Origin: Pseudonocardia endophytica
GTDB lineage: Bacteria; Actinomycetota; Actinomycetes; Mycobacteriales; Pseudonocardiaceae
Direction of reading: 5' to 3'
Length of the DNA: 64,000 nucleotides
Assembly: GCF_004339565.1 (NCBI RefSeq)
Contig: NZ_SMFZ01000001.1
Span: forward strand, 310,001 to 374,000
The notes below the pieces were generated by a model. The model did no database searches and had not been told where the DNA came from. It saw nothing but the letters and a program-made list of their open reading frames with translations. The position numbers and the translations under genes were made by a program. Below are positions 26,621-39,900 of the stretch, one piece after another (the first letter of the stretch is position 1; each line of letters opens with the position of its first letter).

Positions 26621-27817
26621 CTACCAGGTCACCGGGAGTTCCGTCAGGCCGGCGGAGAGCTTGTCCGAGTGCACCTGCAGCTCGTCGACCGGCTTCGTCG
26701 GGGCCAGGCCGGGCAACTGCGTGAACAGCAGCGTGTACGCGATGCGCAGCTGCATGCGGGCCAGGGGCGCGCCGATGCAGTGCCACATGCCGTGGCCGAA
26801 CGTCAGGTGCGGGTTCGACGGGCGGGCGATGTCGAAGACCTCCGGCTCGTCGAAGACACCGGTGTCGAAGTTGACGAGCGTGAAGTCGAGCAGCACCAGG
26901 TCGCCGGTGCCGATCACGACGTCGCCGACCGGCACGTCGGCCGTCGCGTAGCGCGGCAGCACCGATCCGCCGGCCTTGGCCGAGCGCAGGATCTCCTCGA
27001 CACCGCCGCGCATCGCCTTCTCGTCGGCAAGAGCTGCCTCGAGCTGGTCGCGGTGGTTCGCGAACAGGACGACGCCGAGGTCGACGTGGCTCGCGACGCT
27101 GTCCAGGCCGGCGAACAGCAGGCCTGACGCGATCGGGCCGATCTGATCGTCGGGCATCTGCTCGGTCAGGCGGGAGATCACGTCGTCGCCGGGCTCGGTG
27201 CGCTTGCGCCGGGCGACGTCGCCGAGCAGACCGAACAGCCCGGACTGCGTCTCACGGACCCGGTCCGGGTCCATCTCACCCATCGCGGACAGGACCTCCA
27301 CCAACCGCATCTGGTCGGCGGGCGGGATCCCGATCAGTGCACACAGGACGGTCAGCGAGAACGGCATGGAGAAACCGCCGTGCAGGTCGGCAGGGCTGCC
27401 CGCGGCGGCGAAGCGCTCCAGGCACTGCTCGGCGATGCCCTGCACGACCGGCTCCAGGTTCAGCACCCGCCGCGCCGAGAACTGCGGGGTCAGCAGCCTG
27501 CGCATCTGGCGGTGCTGCTCGCGGGCCGCGTCGACGTCGTCGGTGACGAGAAGGTCCAGGAACGGGTTGTCCACGTACCGCGGGGCGTTCGGCGGGTCGG
27601 CGTGCGCCCGGGCCAGACGCTCGTCGTGCAGCAGCTCCTTGAGCTGGTCGTGCCGGGTGACGAGCCACGCCTGGTCACCCGCCGGGGTGCGGACCCGGCA
27701 GACCGGGGCGCGCCGCTGCAGGTCGGCCAGCAGCGGGCTCAGCTTCAGTACCGACTGCGGCTCGCCGGCCAGAGAGGGAACGTCGGTGTCCGCCGTCGGA
27801 GGTGTCGTCAGGGTCAT
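26621..27817 (-). CDS. nysL: Cytochrome P450, macrolactone hydroxylase (NysL/AmphL-like, CYP161 type)
   Basis: This 398-aa soluble P450 is predicted to hydroxylate the polyol chain late in the pathway, at C10 if the substrate is nystatin-like. Motifs: heme loop [10 protein letters not shown] with axial Cys347, ExxR in EEILR, I-helix AGLDSVA with Asp239-Ser240. The usual threonine of the I-helix acid-alcohol pair is a serine, so the proton relay is slightly unusual. The start ATG at 27815-27817 overlaps the TGA of the thioesterase-bearing PKS gene (ATGA), making it the last gene of the leftward PKS operon and probably translationally coupled. C10 (nystatin) rather than C8 (amphotericin) is inferred from module 15 of the neighbouring PKS, which leaves CH2 at C8-C9. 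No dedicated ferredoxin lies beside it. Confidence 0.83.
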   Translation of the reverse strand: MTLTTPPTADTDVPSLAGEPQSVLKLSPLLADLQRRAPVCRVRTPAGDQAWLVTRHDQLKELLHDERLARAHADPPNAPRYVDNPFLDLLVTDDVDAAREQHRQMRRLLTPQFSARRVLNLEPVVQGIAEQCLERFAAAGSPADLHGGFSMPFSLTVLCALIGIPPADQMRLVEVLSAMGEMDPDRVRETQSGLFGLLGDVARRKRTEPGDDVISRLTEQMPDDQIGPIASGLLFAGLDSVASHVDLGVVLFANHRDQLEAALADEKAMRGGVEEILRSAKAGGSVLPRYATADVPVGDVVIGTGDLVLLDFTLVNFDTGVFDEPEVFDIARPSNPHLTFGHGMWHCIGAPLARMQLRIAYTLLFTQLPGLAPTKPVDELQVHSDKLSAGLTELPVTW

Positions 27818-30800
27818 CGGTGGATCTCCTCGGTGTCCGGGGCCGGCAGGGACGCCAGCCAGTCCTCGATGGCGGTCGCCGTCAGCGACGAGTGCTCCAT
27901 CGCCAGCGACAGGTGGTCCGCGTCGATGTCGCGGACCTCGTCGGCGGGCACGGCGGAGGTGTCGAGGATGAACCCGTCGACGTCCTTCGCGGCGCGCACC
28001 AGCAAGGTCGGCGCGGTCGTGGGCGGTGCCTGGATGTCGGTCATCGCCATGAACCAGTGCGCCATGGCCGACATGCGCGCGCTGTTCAGCGTCACCGACG
28101 GCGAGTCGATGTCGGCCAGGTAGAAGCGGGTGGTGCGGTCCAGGTCGTTGTTCTCGCCCGGGTCGTAGCGGATGGATGCGGTGTCCAGCAGGATCACGGC
28201 CTCCGGGCGCACGCCCCAGACGGACTCGAGCATCCCGGCGGCCAGGTAGGCCAGCGACCCGCCGGTGGAGTGCCCGACCATGACGAACGGGTCACCGTCG
28301 CTGGCCAGCAGCACGCTCTCGGCGACGATCCGGGCCGCGGCCTCGCTGGAGCCGGGCAGCAGCTCGCCGGGTGCGAAGCCCATCAGCGGCAGCGCGGAGA
28401 CGTTCCGGCTGCCGCGGAAGTGCGCCGCGATCCGGGCGTACTGGTGCACGCCGCCGGTCGCGCCGGGGGCGCTGACGAAGATCAGCCGCGGGTCGGTGGC
28501 CCCCTCGGCGAGCGTCACCGGCTCGGAGAGCTCCTCCAGCTCGGCGGGCGAGTCGAACATCGGCCGCGTGTTCGCGACGGCCTTGAGCATCCGCATCGCC
28601 TCGACGAGCTTGCCCCCGCTGACGGCCGAGTGGAACAGGCCGACGAGCGTCTCGTCGCCGTGCTGGTCCGGTCGCGCCGTCACGGTCGCCTGGCCCGCAC
28701 CGGCCGACGACGACCCCGGGTCCTCGTCGACGAGCTCGTGCAGCCTGCGGGCCAGCTTGACCGGCGTCGTGTTGTCGAACACGACCGAGCCGGGCAGCCG
28801 CAGGTCGAGCACCTCGCCGAGTTGGTTGCGCAGCCCGACCGAGGTCAGCGAGTCGAAGCCGAGCTCGAGGAACCCGCGCTCCGGGTCCACGTCGGACGGG
28901 TCGGAGTGCCCGAGCAGCCCGGCCGTGTAGCCGGTGACGAGCTCGACGAGCAGGCGCTCCCGGCCGGCGTCGTCGAGGTCGCGGAGCGTGTCGCGCACGG
29001 ACCCGGTCGGGCGGCCCGCGGCCGCGGCGGAACGCCGGGTGCGCGGCACCAGGTCGCGCCAGAGCGCCGGCAGGCCCTCCTGGACCTGCAGCCCGGCGAC
29101 GTTGATCCGGGTCGGGACGACGACCGGCTCCGGGCGGGCCAGCGCCGCGTCGAACAGCGCGAGGCCGTCGTCGGTGTCCAGCGCGGGCAGCCCGCCGCGG
29201 GCCATCCGCTCCAGGTCGGCCTCGCCGATGCCCTCGGTCATGCCGGCGCCGCCGCCCCACGGCCCCCACGCCAGCGACGTCGCGGGCAGCCCGAGCGCGT
29301 GGCGGTGGCGGGCCAGCGCGTCCTGCGCGGTGTTCGCGGCGGCATAGTTGGCCTGGCCGGCGCTGCCGAGGATGCCGGAGACGGACGAGTACAGGACGAA
29401 CGCGGCCAGTCCCAGCTCGCGGGTCGCCTCATGCAGGTGCCACGCCGCGTCCGACTTCGGGCGCAGCACGGCGGCCATGCGCTCCGGCGTGAGCGAGCCG
29501 ACCAGCCCGTCGTCGAGCACGCCGGCGGTGTGCACGACGGCGGTCAAGGGGTGCGCGTCCGGCACGGACCCGACCAGCGATGCGACGGCGTCGCGGTCGC
29601 CGACGTCGCAGGCCGCGACCGTGACCTCGGCGCCGAGCGACTCCAGCTCGACGCGAAGCTCGTCCGCACCCGGGGCGTCCGGGCCCCGACGACCGGCGAG
29701 CAGCAGGTGCCGCACCCCGCGGGTCGCGACGAGGTGGCGGGCCAGCAGCCCACCCAACCCGCCGGTGCCGCCGGTGACCAGCACGGTCCCGTCCGGATCC
29801 CACTCCCTGGCCGCGGCGTCCGCGGCGTCGGGCACGGCAGGCAGCCGCCCCAGCCGGGCGGCGCGCACGGCGTGGTCGCGCACGAGCAGCTCCTGCTCGT
29901 CGAGCAGGAGCACCTCGGGCAGCACGCCTGCCGAGCGGAACGTGTCGTCGATGTCGACGAGCAGGATGCGACCGGGGTTCTCGGTCTGCGCCGAGCGCAC
30001 CAGACCCCACACGGCGGCCGCGGCCGGGTCGGCGACGGTCTCGCCCTCGTCGGCGACGGCGCCGCGCGTGACGAACACGAGCCGCGCGTCGGCGAGCCGC
30101 GGTTCCTCCAGCCACTCCTGCAGCAGCCCGAGCACGCGTGCGGTCACCGCGTGCACGGCGTCCGGACCGGGCTCGGCCGGGCCGACGACCGGGATCAGGA
30201 ACACGTCCGGCGCGCGTCCACCGTCCCCGACGGCACCGCCGAGCGACTCCGCGTACGCGCCCACGGTCTCGTCGGCGCGGTGCATCGCGTAGCCGAGGTC
30301 CAGCTCGTCGTCGCCGACGACGGCCCAGCGCGTCCCCGAGGCACGCCCGGCCGGCTCCACCGGCGTCCAGTGCAGGCCGAACAGGTCACCCTGCCCGGCA
30401 CGGGCCGGGGCCTCGCCCGGCTCGCCGAGGTGCACGGCGTCGGCGGTCAGGACGGGCGCCCCGCCGGTGTCGGCGACCGTGAGGGCGACGGCTCCGCCGC
30501 CGAGGTCGGTGATCCGTGCCCGGAGCGTGGTCGCTCCGGTGGCGTGCAGCGACAGCCCGGAGAACCGCGTCGGCTCGCCGGAGGCGCCCGGCACGGTCGC
30601 CACCCGCAGCGCCGACGCCAACAGCGCGGGATGGATCCCGAACCCGCGGTCGGCACCGGTCGGGGACGGCATTCCGACCTCGGCCAGCACCTCGCCGTCG
30701 CGGTGCCAGACGCGCCCCTCGGTGTCGCCGGTCGCCTCCGTCGCGTCCCGGGGCGGCCACGGTGAGCCGTCGGTCTCCGGAGCGGCGTCGTCCGCGGTGA

Positions 30801-33800
30801 GTACGCCCCGGGCGTGCTCGGTCCAGGCGGCGTCGTCGGAGTCCGGGCCGGAGGCGGGGCGCGCGTGCACGGTGACCGGCCGCCGACCGTCGGAGTCCAC
30901 GGCACCGACGGACACCTGCAGCGCGACGGCGTCCCGGTCGCCGAGCACGAGCGGCGCGAGCACGTCGAGCTCGTCGACCCGAGGGAGGCCGCACTGGTCG
31001 CCGGCCCGGATCGCCATCTCGGCGAACGCCGTGCCGGGCACGGTGATCCGCCCGTCCACGCGGTGCGCGCCGAGCCAGGGGTGGGTGCGCGCGGACAACC
31101 GTCCGGTGAGGACGGTCCGGTCGGCGTCAGCGAGCACGACGGCGGCGCCGAGCAACGGGTGCCCGGCCGCGGTGAGGCCGAGCCCGTCCGGGTCGCCGGT
31201 GGTGGCGCGCAGCGTCGGCCAGTACCGCTCGCGGGCGAACGCGGTGGGCGGCAGCGCGACCGGGGTGGCGTCCGGGGTGAGCGTGCCGTCGAACACGGCG
31301 TCCCAGTCGACGCTGGTCCCGCGGGTCCACAGTGTCCCGAGCGCGGCGAGGACGGCCTCGTCCTCCGGGACGTCCTTGCGCAGCGCGGGGACGGCGGCCG
31401 CGTCCTGGGCGGTCTCGGCGACCAGCGCGGACAGCACGCCGTCCGGTCCGAGCTCCAGGAACGTCCGGACGCCGTCGGCGGCCAGCGTGGCGACGGCGTC
31501 GCCGAAGCGGACGGCGCGGCGGGCGTGCTCCACCCAGTACCGCGCGGAGCACAGCACCTCGGCCGGGGCGACGGTGCCGGTCACGTCGGACACGACCGGG
31601 ATCTGCGGCGCGCCGAACGTGAGTCCGGAGACCACCCGCTCGAACTCGTCGAGCATCGGGTCGATCAGCGGCGAGTGGAACGCGTGGCTGACCGCCAGCC
31701 GCGACGTGCTCCGCCCCTCGCCGGAGAACCGGTCGCGCAGCGCGAGCACGGTGTCCTCGGCGCCGGAGACCACGACGGCGTCCGGCGCGTTCACCGCAGC
31801 GATCGCGGTGCGGTCGTCGAGCAGCGACACCACCTCGTCCTCGGTGGCGCGCAGCGCGACCATCGCCCCGCCCTCGGGCAGCTCCTGCATCAGCCGGGCC
31901 CTGGCCACCACCATGCGGCAGGCGTCGGCCAGGGACAGCACGCCGGACACGTGCGCGGCGGTGATCTCCCCGACGGAGTGGCCCGCCAGGTGGCCGGGTC
32001 GCACGCCCCACGACTCCACGAGCCGGTAGAGCGCGACCTCGACCGCGAACAGCGCGGGTTGGGTGAAGCGGGTCGCGTTCAGCTCGTCCTGATCGTCTCC
32101 CCAGACCACGTCCCTCAGCGACGTGCCCAGCTCGGCGTCGAGCAGGGCGACGATCTCGTCGAACGCGTCCGCGAACACCGGGTACCGGGCGTGCAGCTCG
32201 CGACCGGCGCCGAGGCGTTGCGACCCCTGCCCGGAGAACAGCACGGCGAGCCCGCCGGGACCGGCCGTGGGCACGGTGTCCCTGGTCGCCTCGGTCAGCT
32301 CGCCGTCGGCGTGGACCAGCAGCGCGCGGTGCGCGAACGCGCCGCGGCTCGTGGCCAGCGCGTGCCCGACGTCGGACGGCGAGCCGGTCGCGATCCCGTG
32401 GACGCGGTCCAGCTGCAGGTCCAGCGCCGCGGCGCTGCGCGCGGAGACCGGCCACGGCACGGCCCGCGGCCGCACCGCCGGCTCTCCGCTCTCCGGCGGC
32501 TCGGCCGGGGGGGCCTGCTCCAGGATCACGTGCGCGTTCGTGCCGCTGATGCCGAACGACGACACGCCCGCCCGTCGCGGACGGTCCACGTCGGGCCACG
32601 CGGCCGGCTCGGTCAGCAGCCGGACGGCGCCCGCCTCCCAGTCCACGTGCGACGACGGCGCAGCGACCCCGAGCGTGCGCGGCAGCCGCGCGTGCCGCAG
32701 CGCCAGGATCGTGCGGATCACGCCGGCCGCTCCCGCGGCGGCCTGGGTGTGGCCGAGGTTGGACTTCACGGAGCCGAGCAGCAGGGGGCGGTCCGGATCG
32801 CGGTCCTGCCCGTACGTCGCCAGCAGCGCCTGCGCCTCGATCGGGTCGCCGAGCGCGGTGCCGGTGCCGTGCGCCTCGACGGCGTCCACATCGGACGTTC
32901 CGAGGCCCGCTCCGGCCAGTGCCTGGCGGATGACGCGCTGCTGGGCAGGGCCGTTCGGGGCGCTCAGGCCGTTGGACGCGCCGTCCTGGTTGACCGCGGA
33001 GCCGCTGAGCACGGCCAGTACCGGGTGTCCGTTGCGGGTCGCGTCGGACAGCTTCTCGACGACGAGCAGCCCGATGCCCTCCGACCAGCCGGTGCCGTCG
33101 GCGTCGTCGGAGAACGCCTTGCAGTGCCCGTCCGGTGCGAGCCCGCCGTGCAGGCTGAACCCGGCGAAGTTCGACGGCGTCGCCATCACGGTGACCCCGC
33201 CCGCGACGGCGAGCCCGCACTCCCCCACGCGTACGGACTGCGCGGCCAGGTGCAGCGCGACCAGCGACGACGAGCACGCCGTGTCCAGCGTGACGGCGGG
33301 TCCCTGCAGGCCGAGCGCGAACGACACGCGACCGGACAGGACGCTCGCGGCCAGCCCGTTGCCCGCGTAGCCGCCCATGTCGTCGTCGGAGGCGAGCACG
33401 AGGTGCGCGTAGTCCTGGCCGTTCGTGCCGACGAACACGCCGGTCCTGGTGCCGCGCAGCGCGGACGGGTCGACGCCGGCACGCTCGAACGCCTCCCACG
33501 CCGTCTCCAGCAGGATCCGCTGCTGCGGGTCCATCGCCAGCGCCTCGCGCGGGGAGATGTCGAAGAAGCCGGGGTCGAACGCGCCCGCGTCGTCCAGGAA
33601 CCCGCCGAGCTGCGTGGCGCTCGCGCCCGGCCCGTCGCCGGCCAGCGCGTCGAGGTCCCAGCCGCGGTCGTCCGGGAACGGGCCGATGCCGTCGCGGCCC
33701 TCGTCGAGCATCGCCCACAGCTCCTCCGGCGAGGACACCCCGCCGGGGAACCGGCACGCCATCCCGACGATCGCGACCGGTTCACCGCGTCCGGCCTCGG

Positions 33801-33897
33801 CGTCGGAGAGCCGCCTGCGCGTCTCGTGCAGGTCGGCCGTGACCCACTTCAGGTAGTCGACGAGCTTCTGCTCGTCCGGCCTCTGTCCGTCGGACAT
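27814..33897 (-). CDS. nysK: Terminal polyene PKS, module 18 plus thioesterase (NysK-like)
   Basis: This 2027-aa PKS makes the last extension and releases the chain as macrolactone. The start is an ATG at 33895-33897 with GGAAGG upstream, 46 bp after the previous PKS gene. Approximate domains: docking coil 1-38; KS 39-459 (Cys208); AT 546-889 (GHSVGE Ser641, HAFH, malonyl); DH-like 906-1156; KR 1366-1556 (Tyr1518, LDD); ACP 1646-1719 (Ser1683); type I thioesterase 1789-2019 with GHSTGG Ser1877, Asp1905 and His1995 as likely triad. The DH keeps HxxxGxxxxP (His945), but HPALLD reads HPALLA (Ala1094) and the YGPxF loop is missing, so it should be dead and the C3 hydroxyl survives. The length matches NysK (about 2066 aa, from memory). 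The thioesterase would close the ring through the C37 oxygen. Confidence 0.92.
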   Translation of the reverse strand: MSDGQRPDEQKLVDYLKWVTADLHETRRRLSDAEAGRGEPVAIVGMACRFPGGVSSPEELWAMLDEGRDGIGPFPDDRGWDLDALAGDGPGASATQLGGFLDDAGAFDPGFFDISPREALAMDPQQRILLETAWEAFERAGVDPSALRGTRTGVFVGTNGQDYAHLVLASDDDMGGYAGNGLAASVLSGRVSFALGLQGPAVTLDTACSSSLVALHLAAQSVRVGECGLAVAGGVTVMATPSNFAGFSLHGGLAPDGHCKAFSDDADGTGWSEGIGLLVVEKLSDATRNGHPVLAVLSGSAVNQDGASNGLSAPNGPAQQRVIRQALAGAGLGTSDVDAVEAHGTGTALGDPIEAQALLATYGQDRDPDRPLLLGSVKSNLGHTQAAAGAAGVIRTILALRHARLPRTLGVAAPSSHVDWEAGAVRLLTEPAAWPDVDRPRRAGVSSFGISGTNAHVILEQAPPAEPPESGEPAVRPRAVPWPVSARSAAALDLQLDRVHGIATGSPSDVGHALATSRGAFAHRALLVHADGELTEATRDTVPTAGPGGLAVLFSGQGSQRLGAGRELHARYPVFADAFDEIVALLDAELGTSLRDVVWGDDQDELNATRFTQPALFAVEVALYRLVESWGVRPGHLAGHSVGEITAAHVSGVLSLADACRMVVARARLMQELPEGGAMVALRATEDEVVSLLDDRTAIAAVNAPDAVVVSGAEDTVLALRDRFSGEGRSTSRLAVSHAFHSPLIDPMLDEFERVVSGLTFGAPQIPVVSDVTGTVAPAEVLCSARYWVEHARRAVRFGDAVATLAADGVRTFLELGPDGVLSALVAETAQDAAAVPALRKDVPEDEAVLAALGTLWTRGTSVDWDAVFDGTLTPDATPVALPPTAFARERYWPTLRATTGDPDGLGLTAAGHPLLGAAVVLADADRTVLTGRLSARTHPWLGAHRVDGRITVPGTAFAEMAIRAGDQCGLPRVDELDVLAPLVLGDRDAVALQVSVGAVDSDGRRPVTVHARPASGPDSDDAAWTEHARGVLTADDAAPETDGSPWPPRDATEATGDTEGRVWHRDGEVLAEVGMPSPTGADRGFGIHPALLASALRVATVPGASGEPTRFSGLSLHATGATTLRARITDLGGGAVALTVADTGGAPVLTADAVHLGEPGEAPARAGQGDLFGLHWTPVEPAGRASGTRWAVVGDDELDLGYAMHRADETVGAYAESLGGAVGDGGRAPDVFLIPVVGPAEPGPDAVHAVTARVLGLLQEWLEEPRLADARLVFVTRGAVADEGETVADPAAAAVWGLVRSAQTENPGRILLVDIDDTFRSAGVLPEVLLLDEQELLVRDHAVRAARLGRLPAVPDAADAAAREWDPDGTVLVTGGTGGLGGLLARHLVATRGVRHLLLAGRRGPDAPGADELRVELESLGAEVTVAACDVGDRDAVASLVGSVPDAHPLTAVVHTAGVLDDGLVGSLTPERMAAVLRPKSDAAWHLHEATRELGLAAFVLYSSVSGILGSAGQANYAAANTAQDALARHRHALGLPATSLAWGPWGGGAGMTEGIGEADLERMARGGLPALDTDDGLALFDAALARPEPVVVPTRINVAGLQVQEGLPALWRDLVPRTRRSAAAAGRPTGSVRDTLRDLDDAGRERLLVELVTGYTAGLLGHSDPSDVDPERGFLELGFDSLTSVGLRNQLGEVLDLRLPGSVVFDNTTPVKLARRLHELVDEDPGSSSAGAGQATVTARPDQHGDETLVGLFHSAVSGGKLVEAMRMLKAVANTRPMFDSPAELEELSEPVTLAEGATDPRLIFVSAPGATGGVHQYARIAAHFRGSRNVSALPLMGFAPGELLPGSSEAAARIVAESVLLASDGDPFVMVGHSTGGSLAYLAAGMLESVWGVRPEAVILLDTASIRYDPGENNDLDRTTRFYLADIDSPSVTLNSARMSAMAHWFMAMTDIQAPPTTAPTLLVRAAKDVDGFILDTSAVPADEVRDIDADHLSLAMEHSSLTATAIEDWLASLPAPDTEEIHR

Positions 33898-33943
33898 CGT
33901 GAACCTTCCTGACGATCGTGTCGGGCGCGTGTCGGGCGGCGAG

Positions 33944-36900
33944 TCAGGTCGCCTGCGACCGTCCGAGCTCGTTGTCGATGAAGGCGAGAACCTGCTCGGT
34001 GCTCGCCTCGTCCAGGCGCTCGCCGACCCCGCCGGTCGTGTCGGCGCCGTCGCTCGCGGGCTCGTCCCAGCGCGCCAGCAGCCTGCGCAGCCGTGCCGCG
34101 ACCCCGGCCCTGGTGTCCTCGTCGACGCCGCCCGGGTCGAGCGCGTTCTCGAGACGGTCCAGTTCGGACAGTCCCGGAGCCGTACCGGCACCGGCAGAGC
34201 CGAGCACGGTCTGGGCCAGGTGGGCGGCGACCTCGTCCGGCGTCGGGTGGTCGAACACGAGCGTGGCCGGCAGGCGGGCGCCGGTCGCCTCGGACAGGCG
34301 CATCCGCAGCTCGACGGCGGTGAGCGAGTCGAAGCCCATGCGGCTGAAGTCCCGGTCGGCGGGCACGCCGTCGGTACCGGAGTGCCCGAGCACGGCCGCG
34401 GTCGCGCCGCGGACCAGCTCCCGCAGCTCCGCACGCTGGGCGTCGGCGTCGAGCCCGGAGAGGCGGCGCAGCAGGCCGTCGCTGCCCTCGGTCGCGGCCG
34501 CCGTGCGGCGACGGGCCCGCACCAGCGCGCGCAGCACGGCCGGGACGTCCCCGGTGGCCGGCGCGGCGGCGGCGAACCGGGCCGCTACGACGAACCGGTC
34601 GTCGCGGGCGGTCGCCACGTCGAACAGCGCGAGACCCTGCTCCGGGTCCAGCGGCGGCATCCCGGAGCGCTCGGTGCGCTCGCGCTCCGCGTCGCCGAGC
34701 GCCGCGGTCATCCCGGACTCCTGCGACCACGGCCCCCACGCCAGTGCCAGCGCCGGGAGCCCCTGCGCCGCACGGTGTGCGGCCAGCGCGTCCAGGAACG
34801 CGTTCGCGGCCGAGTAGTTGCCCTGGCCCGGGCCGCCGGTCACGCCGGCGACCGAGGAGTACGCGACGAACGCGGCCAGCGGCAGCTCCCGGGTGGCCTC
34901 GTGCAGGTGCCACGCCGCGTCCGCCTTCGGGCGCAGCACGGTGTGCACGGCCTCGGCGGACAGCGAGCCGATCGTCGCGTCGTCGAGCACGCCCGCTGTG
35001 TGCACGACGGCGGTCAGCGGGTGCTCATCGGGCACCGACCCGACCAGGTCGTCCACCGCACCGCGGTCGGCGACGTCGCAGGCCGTGATCGTGACCTCGG
35101 CCCCGAGCTCCTCGAGCTCCGTGCGCAGCTCGGCCGCACCCGGCGCGGCCGCGCCGCGGCGGCTGGTGAGCAGCAGGTGCCGCACCTTGTGGTGCGCGAC
35201 GAGGTGCCGGGCGAGCAGCCCGCCGAGCCCGCCGGTGCCGCCGGTGACCAGCACCGTGCCCTGCGGGTCCCAGCTGCGGTCCGGCGTCTCCTGCTCCTGC
35301 GCCGCGACCAGCCGCGCGACGGTCAGCGCACCGTCGCGCACGGCGGCCTGCGTCTCCCCCACGTCCATCAGCCCGGTCACGGCGGACAGACCGTCCGTCC
35401 CGCCCGCCGGGTCCAGGTCGAGCAGCGCGACGCTGCCCGGGTCCTCGGTCTGGGCGGACCGGACGAGGCCCCACACCGGGGCGGCGCCGAGGTCGTGCAC
35501 GTGGTCGTCCCGTCCGGCGGCGACGGCCCCCCGGGTCACGACGACGAGGCGGGACGCGGCCGTCCGGGCGTCACCGGACCAGGTCTGCAGCAGCTCCAGC
35601 ACGGCGGTCGTGGTGTCGTGCGCGGCGTCCGGCAGCGCGCCCTCGCGCCCGTCCACCGGTGCGACGACGACCGGCGGCAGCGCCTCGCCCGCCTCCAGCA
35701 GCTCGGTCAGGGTGCCGGCCCGGGTCACGCCGTCGAGCTCCGGCAGGCCGGCGCCGAGCACGGCCCACCGCCCGGTGTCGTCGGTCGCCACGTCGGGCGC
35801 CGCGATCCAGTCGAGGACCAGCAGCGCGCCGTCGCCGGTCGCGTCGGGGCCCTCCTGCGGTGCGGCGGTCTCGCCCGGCGTGAGCGCACCGGCGGTCAGC
35901 ACCGGAGCACCCTGCGCGTCCGTCGCGGTGAGCTCCCGGGTCCCGTCCCCGCGGTCGACGGCGCGGACCCGCAGCACCGCGGCGTCCGCGGCGTGCACCG
36001 CGAGGTCCCGCCAGGTGACCACGTCGGCTCCGTCGAGGCCGGAGCGGACGGCGGCGTCGAGCAGCGCGGGATGCAGCGTGAACGGCGCTCCTGCCGGGCG
36101 GTCGGCCGTCTCCAGCTCGACGAGCAGCGCGTCACCCGCGGTCCAGGCGCCGCGGACGGTGACCGGACCGAACGGGCCGGGCAGGTCGGTCGGCTGCGCA
36201 CCCTCCGCCGGCCACACCGGGTCCGCGGCGGGCGGGGTCGTTCCGGTCGCGGCCAGCGCGCCGGTCGCGTGCCGGGTCCATCGCTCGTCGGTGCCGGACT
36301 CCGGGCGGCTGTGCACGTCGAGCGTGCGGCGGCCGTCGTCGTCCGGTGCGCCGACGCGCACCTGCAGCAGGCGGGCCTGCTCGCCGGACAGCGCGAGCGG
36401 CTCGGTGACGGTCAGCTCCTCGACGGTCGCGGCGTCCGCCTGGTCGCCGGCGTGCACGGCGATCTCGGCCAGGACGGCGGCGGGCAGCACCGCGTGCTCG
36501 CGCAGCCACGGCTGCGCCGCGGTCGAGACCCGGCCGGTCAGCAGCAGCTCGTCCGACCCGGCGACCGTCGTCGCGGCGCCGAGCAGCGGGTGACCACCGG
36601 CCCGCAGTCCGAGACCGCCCGCGTCTGCGGGCGCGACGGCCGCGGTGGGCCAGAACCGCTCCCGCTGGAACGGGTAGGTGGGCAGCGTGACCCGGCGCCC
36701 GCCGGGCAGCACAGCCGTCCAGTCCACGTCGACGCCGGCCACGTACAGCCCGCCGAGCGCCGTGAGAAGGGCACGCTCCTCGTCGGCGTCGCGGCGCAGG
36801 GCGGGGACGACGACGGCGTCGGGCTCCAGGCACGAGCGCGCCATCGCGGACAGCGCGCCGTCCGGTCCGACCTCCAGGAACGCGGTCACACCGCGCCCGG

Positions 36901-39900
36901 CCAGCTCCGCGACGCCGTCGGCGAACCGCACGGCCTCACGGACGTGGCGCACCCAGTGCTCCGGGTTCGACGGGTTCGGGTCGGCCGACAGGGACACCAG
37001 CGGCAGCCGCGGCTCGGCGTAGGTCAGGGACTCCGCGACGGCCCGGAACTCGTCGAGCACCGGGTCCATCAGCGGCGAGTGGAACGCGTGACTGACCCGC
37101 AGCCGGGTCGTCCGCCGGTCGGCCAGCTGCTCCTCGACGGCCGCGACGGCCGCCTCCGCGCCGGACACGACGACCGATGTCGGCCCGTTCACGGCGGCGA
37201 TCGCCACGTCGTCGCCCAGCAGCGGCGTGACCTCGTCCTCGGTCGCCTCCACGGCCAGCATCGCGCCACCGGCGGGCAGCGCGGACATCAGCCGCGCCCG
37301 GGCCGCGACGAGCCGGCACGCGTCGGCGAGCGGGAGCACCCCGGCGACGTGCGCGGCCGCGATCTCGCCGACCGAGTGGCCCGCCACCGCCGCCGGGCGC
37401 ACGCCCCACGACTCCAGCAGCCGGTACAGCGCCACCTCGACGGCGAACAGTGCCGGCTGGGTGAACCGGGTGTCGTCCAGTGTCTCCTGCTCGTCGCCCC
37501 ACACGACCTCGCGCAGCGACGTGCCGAGCTCGGTGTCGAGCAGTGCCACGGTCTCGTCGAACGCCGCGGCGAACGCCGGGTACCGGGCGTGCAGCACCCG
37601 GCCCATGCCGACCCGCTGGGAGCCCTGCCCGGAGAACAGGAACGCGGTGTGGCACTCGGCCGCCTGCCCGCGCGCGACCTCGGCGGTTCCGTCGGCGTCG
37701 GCGAGCAGCACCGCACGGTGCTCGAACGGGGAACGGCCCGCCACCAGGGAGTACGCGACGTCGGCGATCGGTTCGTCCATCTCGGACAGACCGGCCGCGC
37801 CGGCGTCGAGCGCCGCCGCCGAGCGGGCCGACACGACCCACGGCACGACGGCGGGCGCCTCGCCCGCGTCCTGTGGCGCGCGGTCCGGCCCCTGCTCGAG
37901 CACGACGTGCGCGTTCGTGCCGCTGATCCCGAACGAGCTGATCCCGGCCCGGCGCGGGCGTCCGGTCTCCGGCCACGGCGTCGGCTCGGTCAGCAGCTCC
38001 ACCGCTCCGGACGACCAGTCCACCCGCGACGACGGCTCGCCCACGTTCAGCGTCTGCGGCAGCGTGCCGTGGCGCATCGCCATGATCATCTTGATCAGAC
38101 CGGCGGCGCCGGCGGCGGCCTGGGTGTGGCCGATGTTCGACTTGACCGAGCCGAGCAGCAGCGGGTGCTCGCGGTCCCGGCCGTACGTCGCGATCAGCGC
38201 CTGCGCCTCGATCGGGTCCCCGAGGACGGTGCCGGTGCCGTGCGCCTCCACGGCGTCCACGTCGGACGGTGCGAGACCGCCCGCCGCGAGCGCCTGGCGG
38301 ATGACGCGCTGCTGGGACGGGCCGTTCGGTGCGGTCAGCCCGTTGGACGCGCCGTCGGAGTTGACGGCGGAGCCGCGGACGACGGCGAGGATCTCGTGCC
38401 CCTCGCGCTCGGCGACCGACTGCCGCTCCAGCACGAGCAGGCCGACCCCCTCGGACCAGCCGGTGCCGTCGGCGCCCTCGGCGAAGGACTTGCACCGCCC
38501 GTCCGGGGCGAGCCCGCCCTGCCGCGTGAAGCCGGCGAAGCTCGTCGACGTCGCCATCACGGTGACGCCGCCGGCCAGCGCCCGGTCGCACTCACCGGCC
38601 CGCAGCGCCTTCGCGGCCCAGTGCAGCGCGACGAGCGACGACGAGCAGGCCGTGTCGACGGTCGCCGACGGGCCCTCGAACCCGAACACGTAGGACAGCC
38701 GCCCGGACAGCACGCTGGCCGCCAGCCCGGTGCCCGCGTGTCCCTCGACGTCGTCCGGCGAGCGCATCAGCAGCCCGGCGTAGTCCTGCCCGTTCGTCCC
38801 GACGAACACGCCGGTCCGGCTGCCGCGCAACGCGTTCGGGTCGGATCCGGAGCGCTCCAGCGCCTCCCACGCGGTCTCCAGCAGCAGGCGCTGCTGCGGG
38901 TCCATCGCCAGCGCCTCACGCGGCGAGATGTCGAAGAACGCGGCGTCGAAGTCGGCGGCGTCGTAGAGGAACCCGCCCTCGCGGGTGGCGCTGCGGCCCT
39001 GGCCGTCGCCGGCGAGGACGCCGAGGTCCCAGCCGCGGTCGTCCGGGAACGGTCCGATCCCGTCGCGGCCCTCGGCCAGCATCCGCCACAGGTCCTCCGG
39101 CGACCCGACGTCGCCGGGCAGCCGGCAGGCCGTGCCGACGACGACGATCGGGTCGTCGTCGAGCTCGGCCGCCGCCGGCGTGACGGTCCGGGGAGCGTCG
39201 TCGCCGAGCAGCTCCGCGACGAGGTGCTCGGCCAGCGCGCGCGGGGTCGGGTGGTCGAACACGAGGCTCGGCGGCAGCGACAGCCCGGTGGCGCCGGCCA
39301 GCCCTCCGGACAGCTCGACGGCCGTCAGCGAGTCGACGCCGAGATCGCGGAACGCCCTGCCGGGCGTGATCGCGTCCGGGCCGGAGTGCCCGAGCACGGA
39401 CGCCACCGTGCCACGCACGAGCTCCAGGGCGACGGCCGTTCGCTCGTCCGGGGACGCCTCGGCGAGCCGGGCCCGCAGCCCGGCGGCGGCGTCCGCGCGC
39501 TCGGCGCGGCTCCGGTCGGCCGCCTTCGCGATCTCGTGGGCCGCCGGCAGGTCGGCGAGCAGCGGGGACGGCCGCAGCCAGAGCAGCTCCTCCAGGTGCC
39601 GGGCGTCGGCCAGGTCGGCGACGACGACCGTCGGGTGCGGGTCGGCCGCGGCGCGGGCCAGCGCCCGCACGCCGACCTCCGGCGTGATCCGGCCGGCGCC
39701 ACCGTCGTGCCCGTCCGCGGCCATTCCGCGGCCGGCCCAGCCGCCCCAGGCGATCGCGGTCGCCGGGTACCCATCGTCGGTGCGGCGCCGGGCGATCGCC
39801 TCCAGCCCGGCGTTGGCTGCCGCGTAGGTGGCCTGGCCCGGGTTGCCGACGGCGCCGGCGACGGAGCTGAACAGGACGAACGCGTCCAGCCGCCGCTCAC

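Noticed and set aside
33898..34434. N-terminal extension of the terminal PKS upstream of 33897
   Set aside because: The frame is open but overlaps the end of the previous PKS gene in another frame and reads as Arg/Pro-rich noise. The ATG at 33897 has a ribosome site and starts a normal docking coil.
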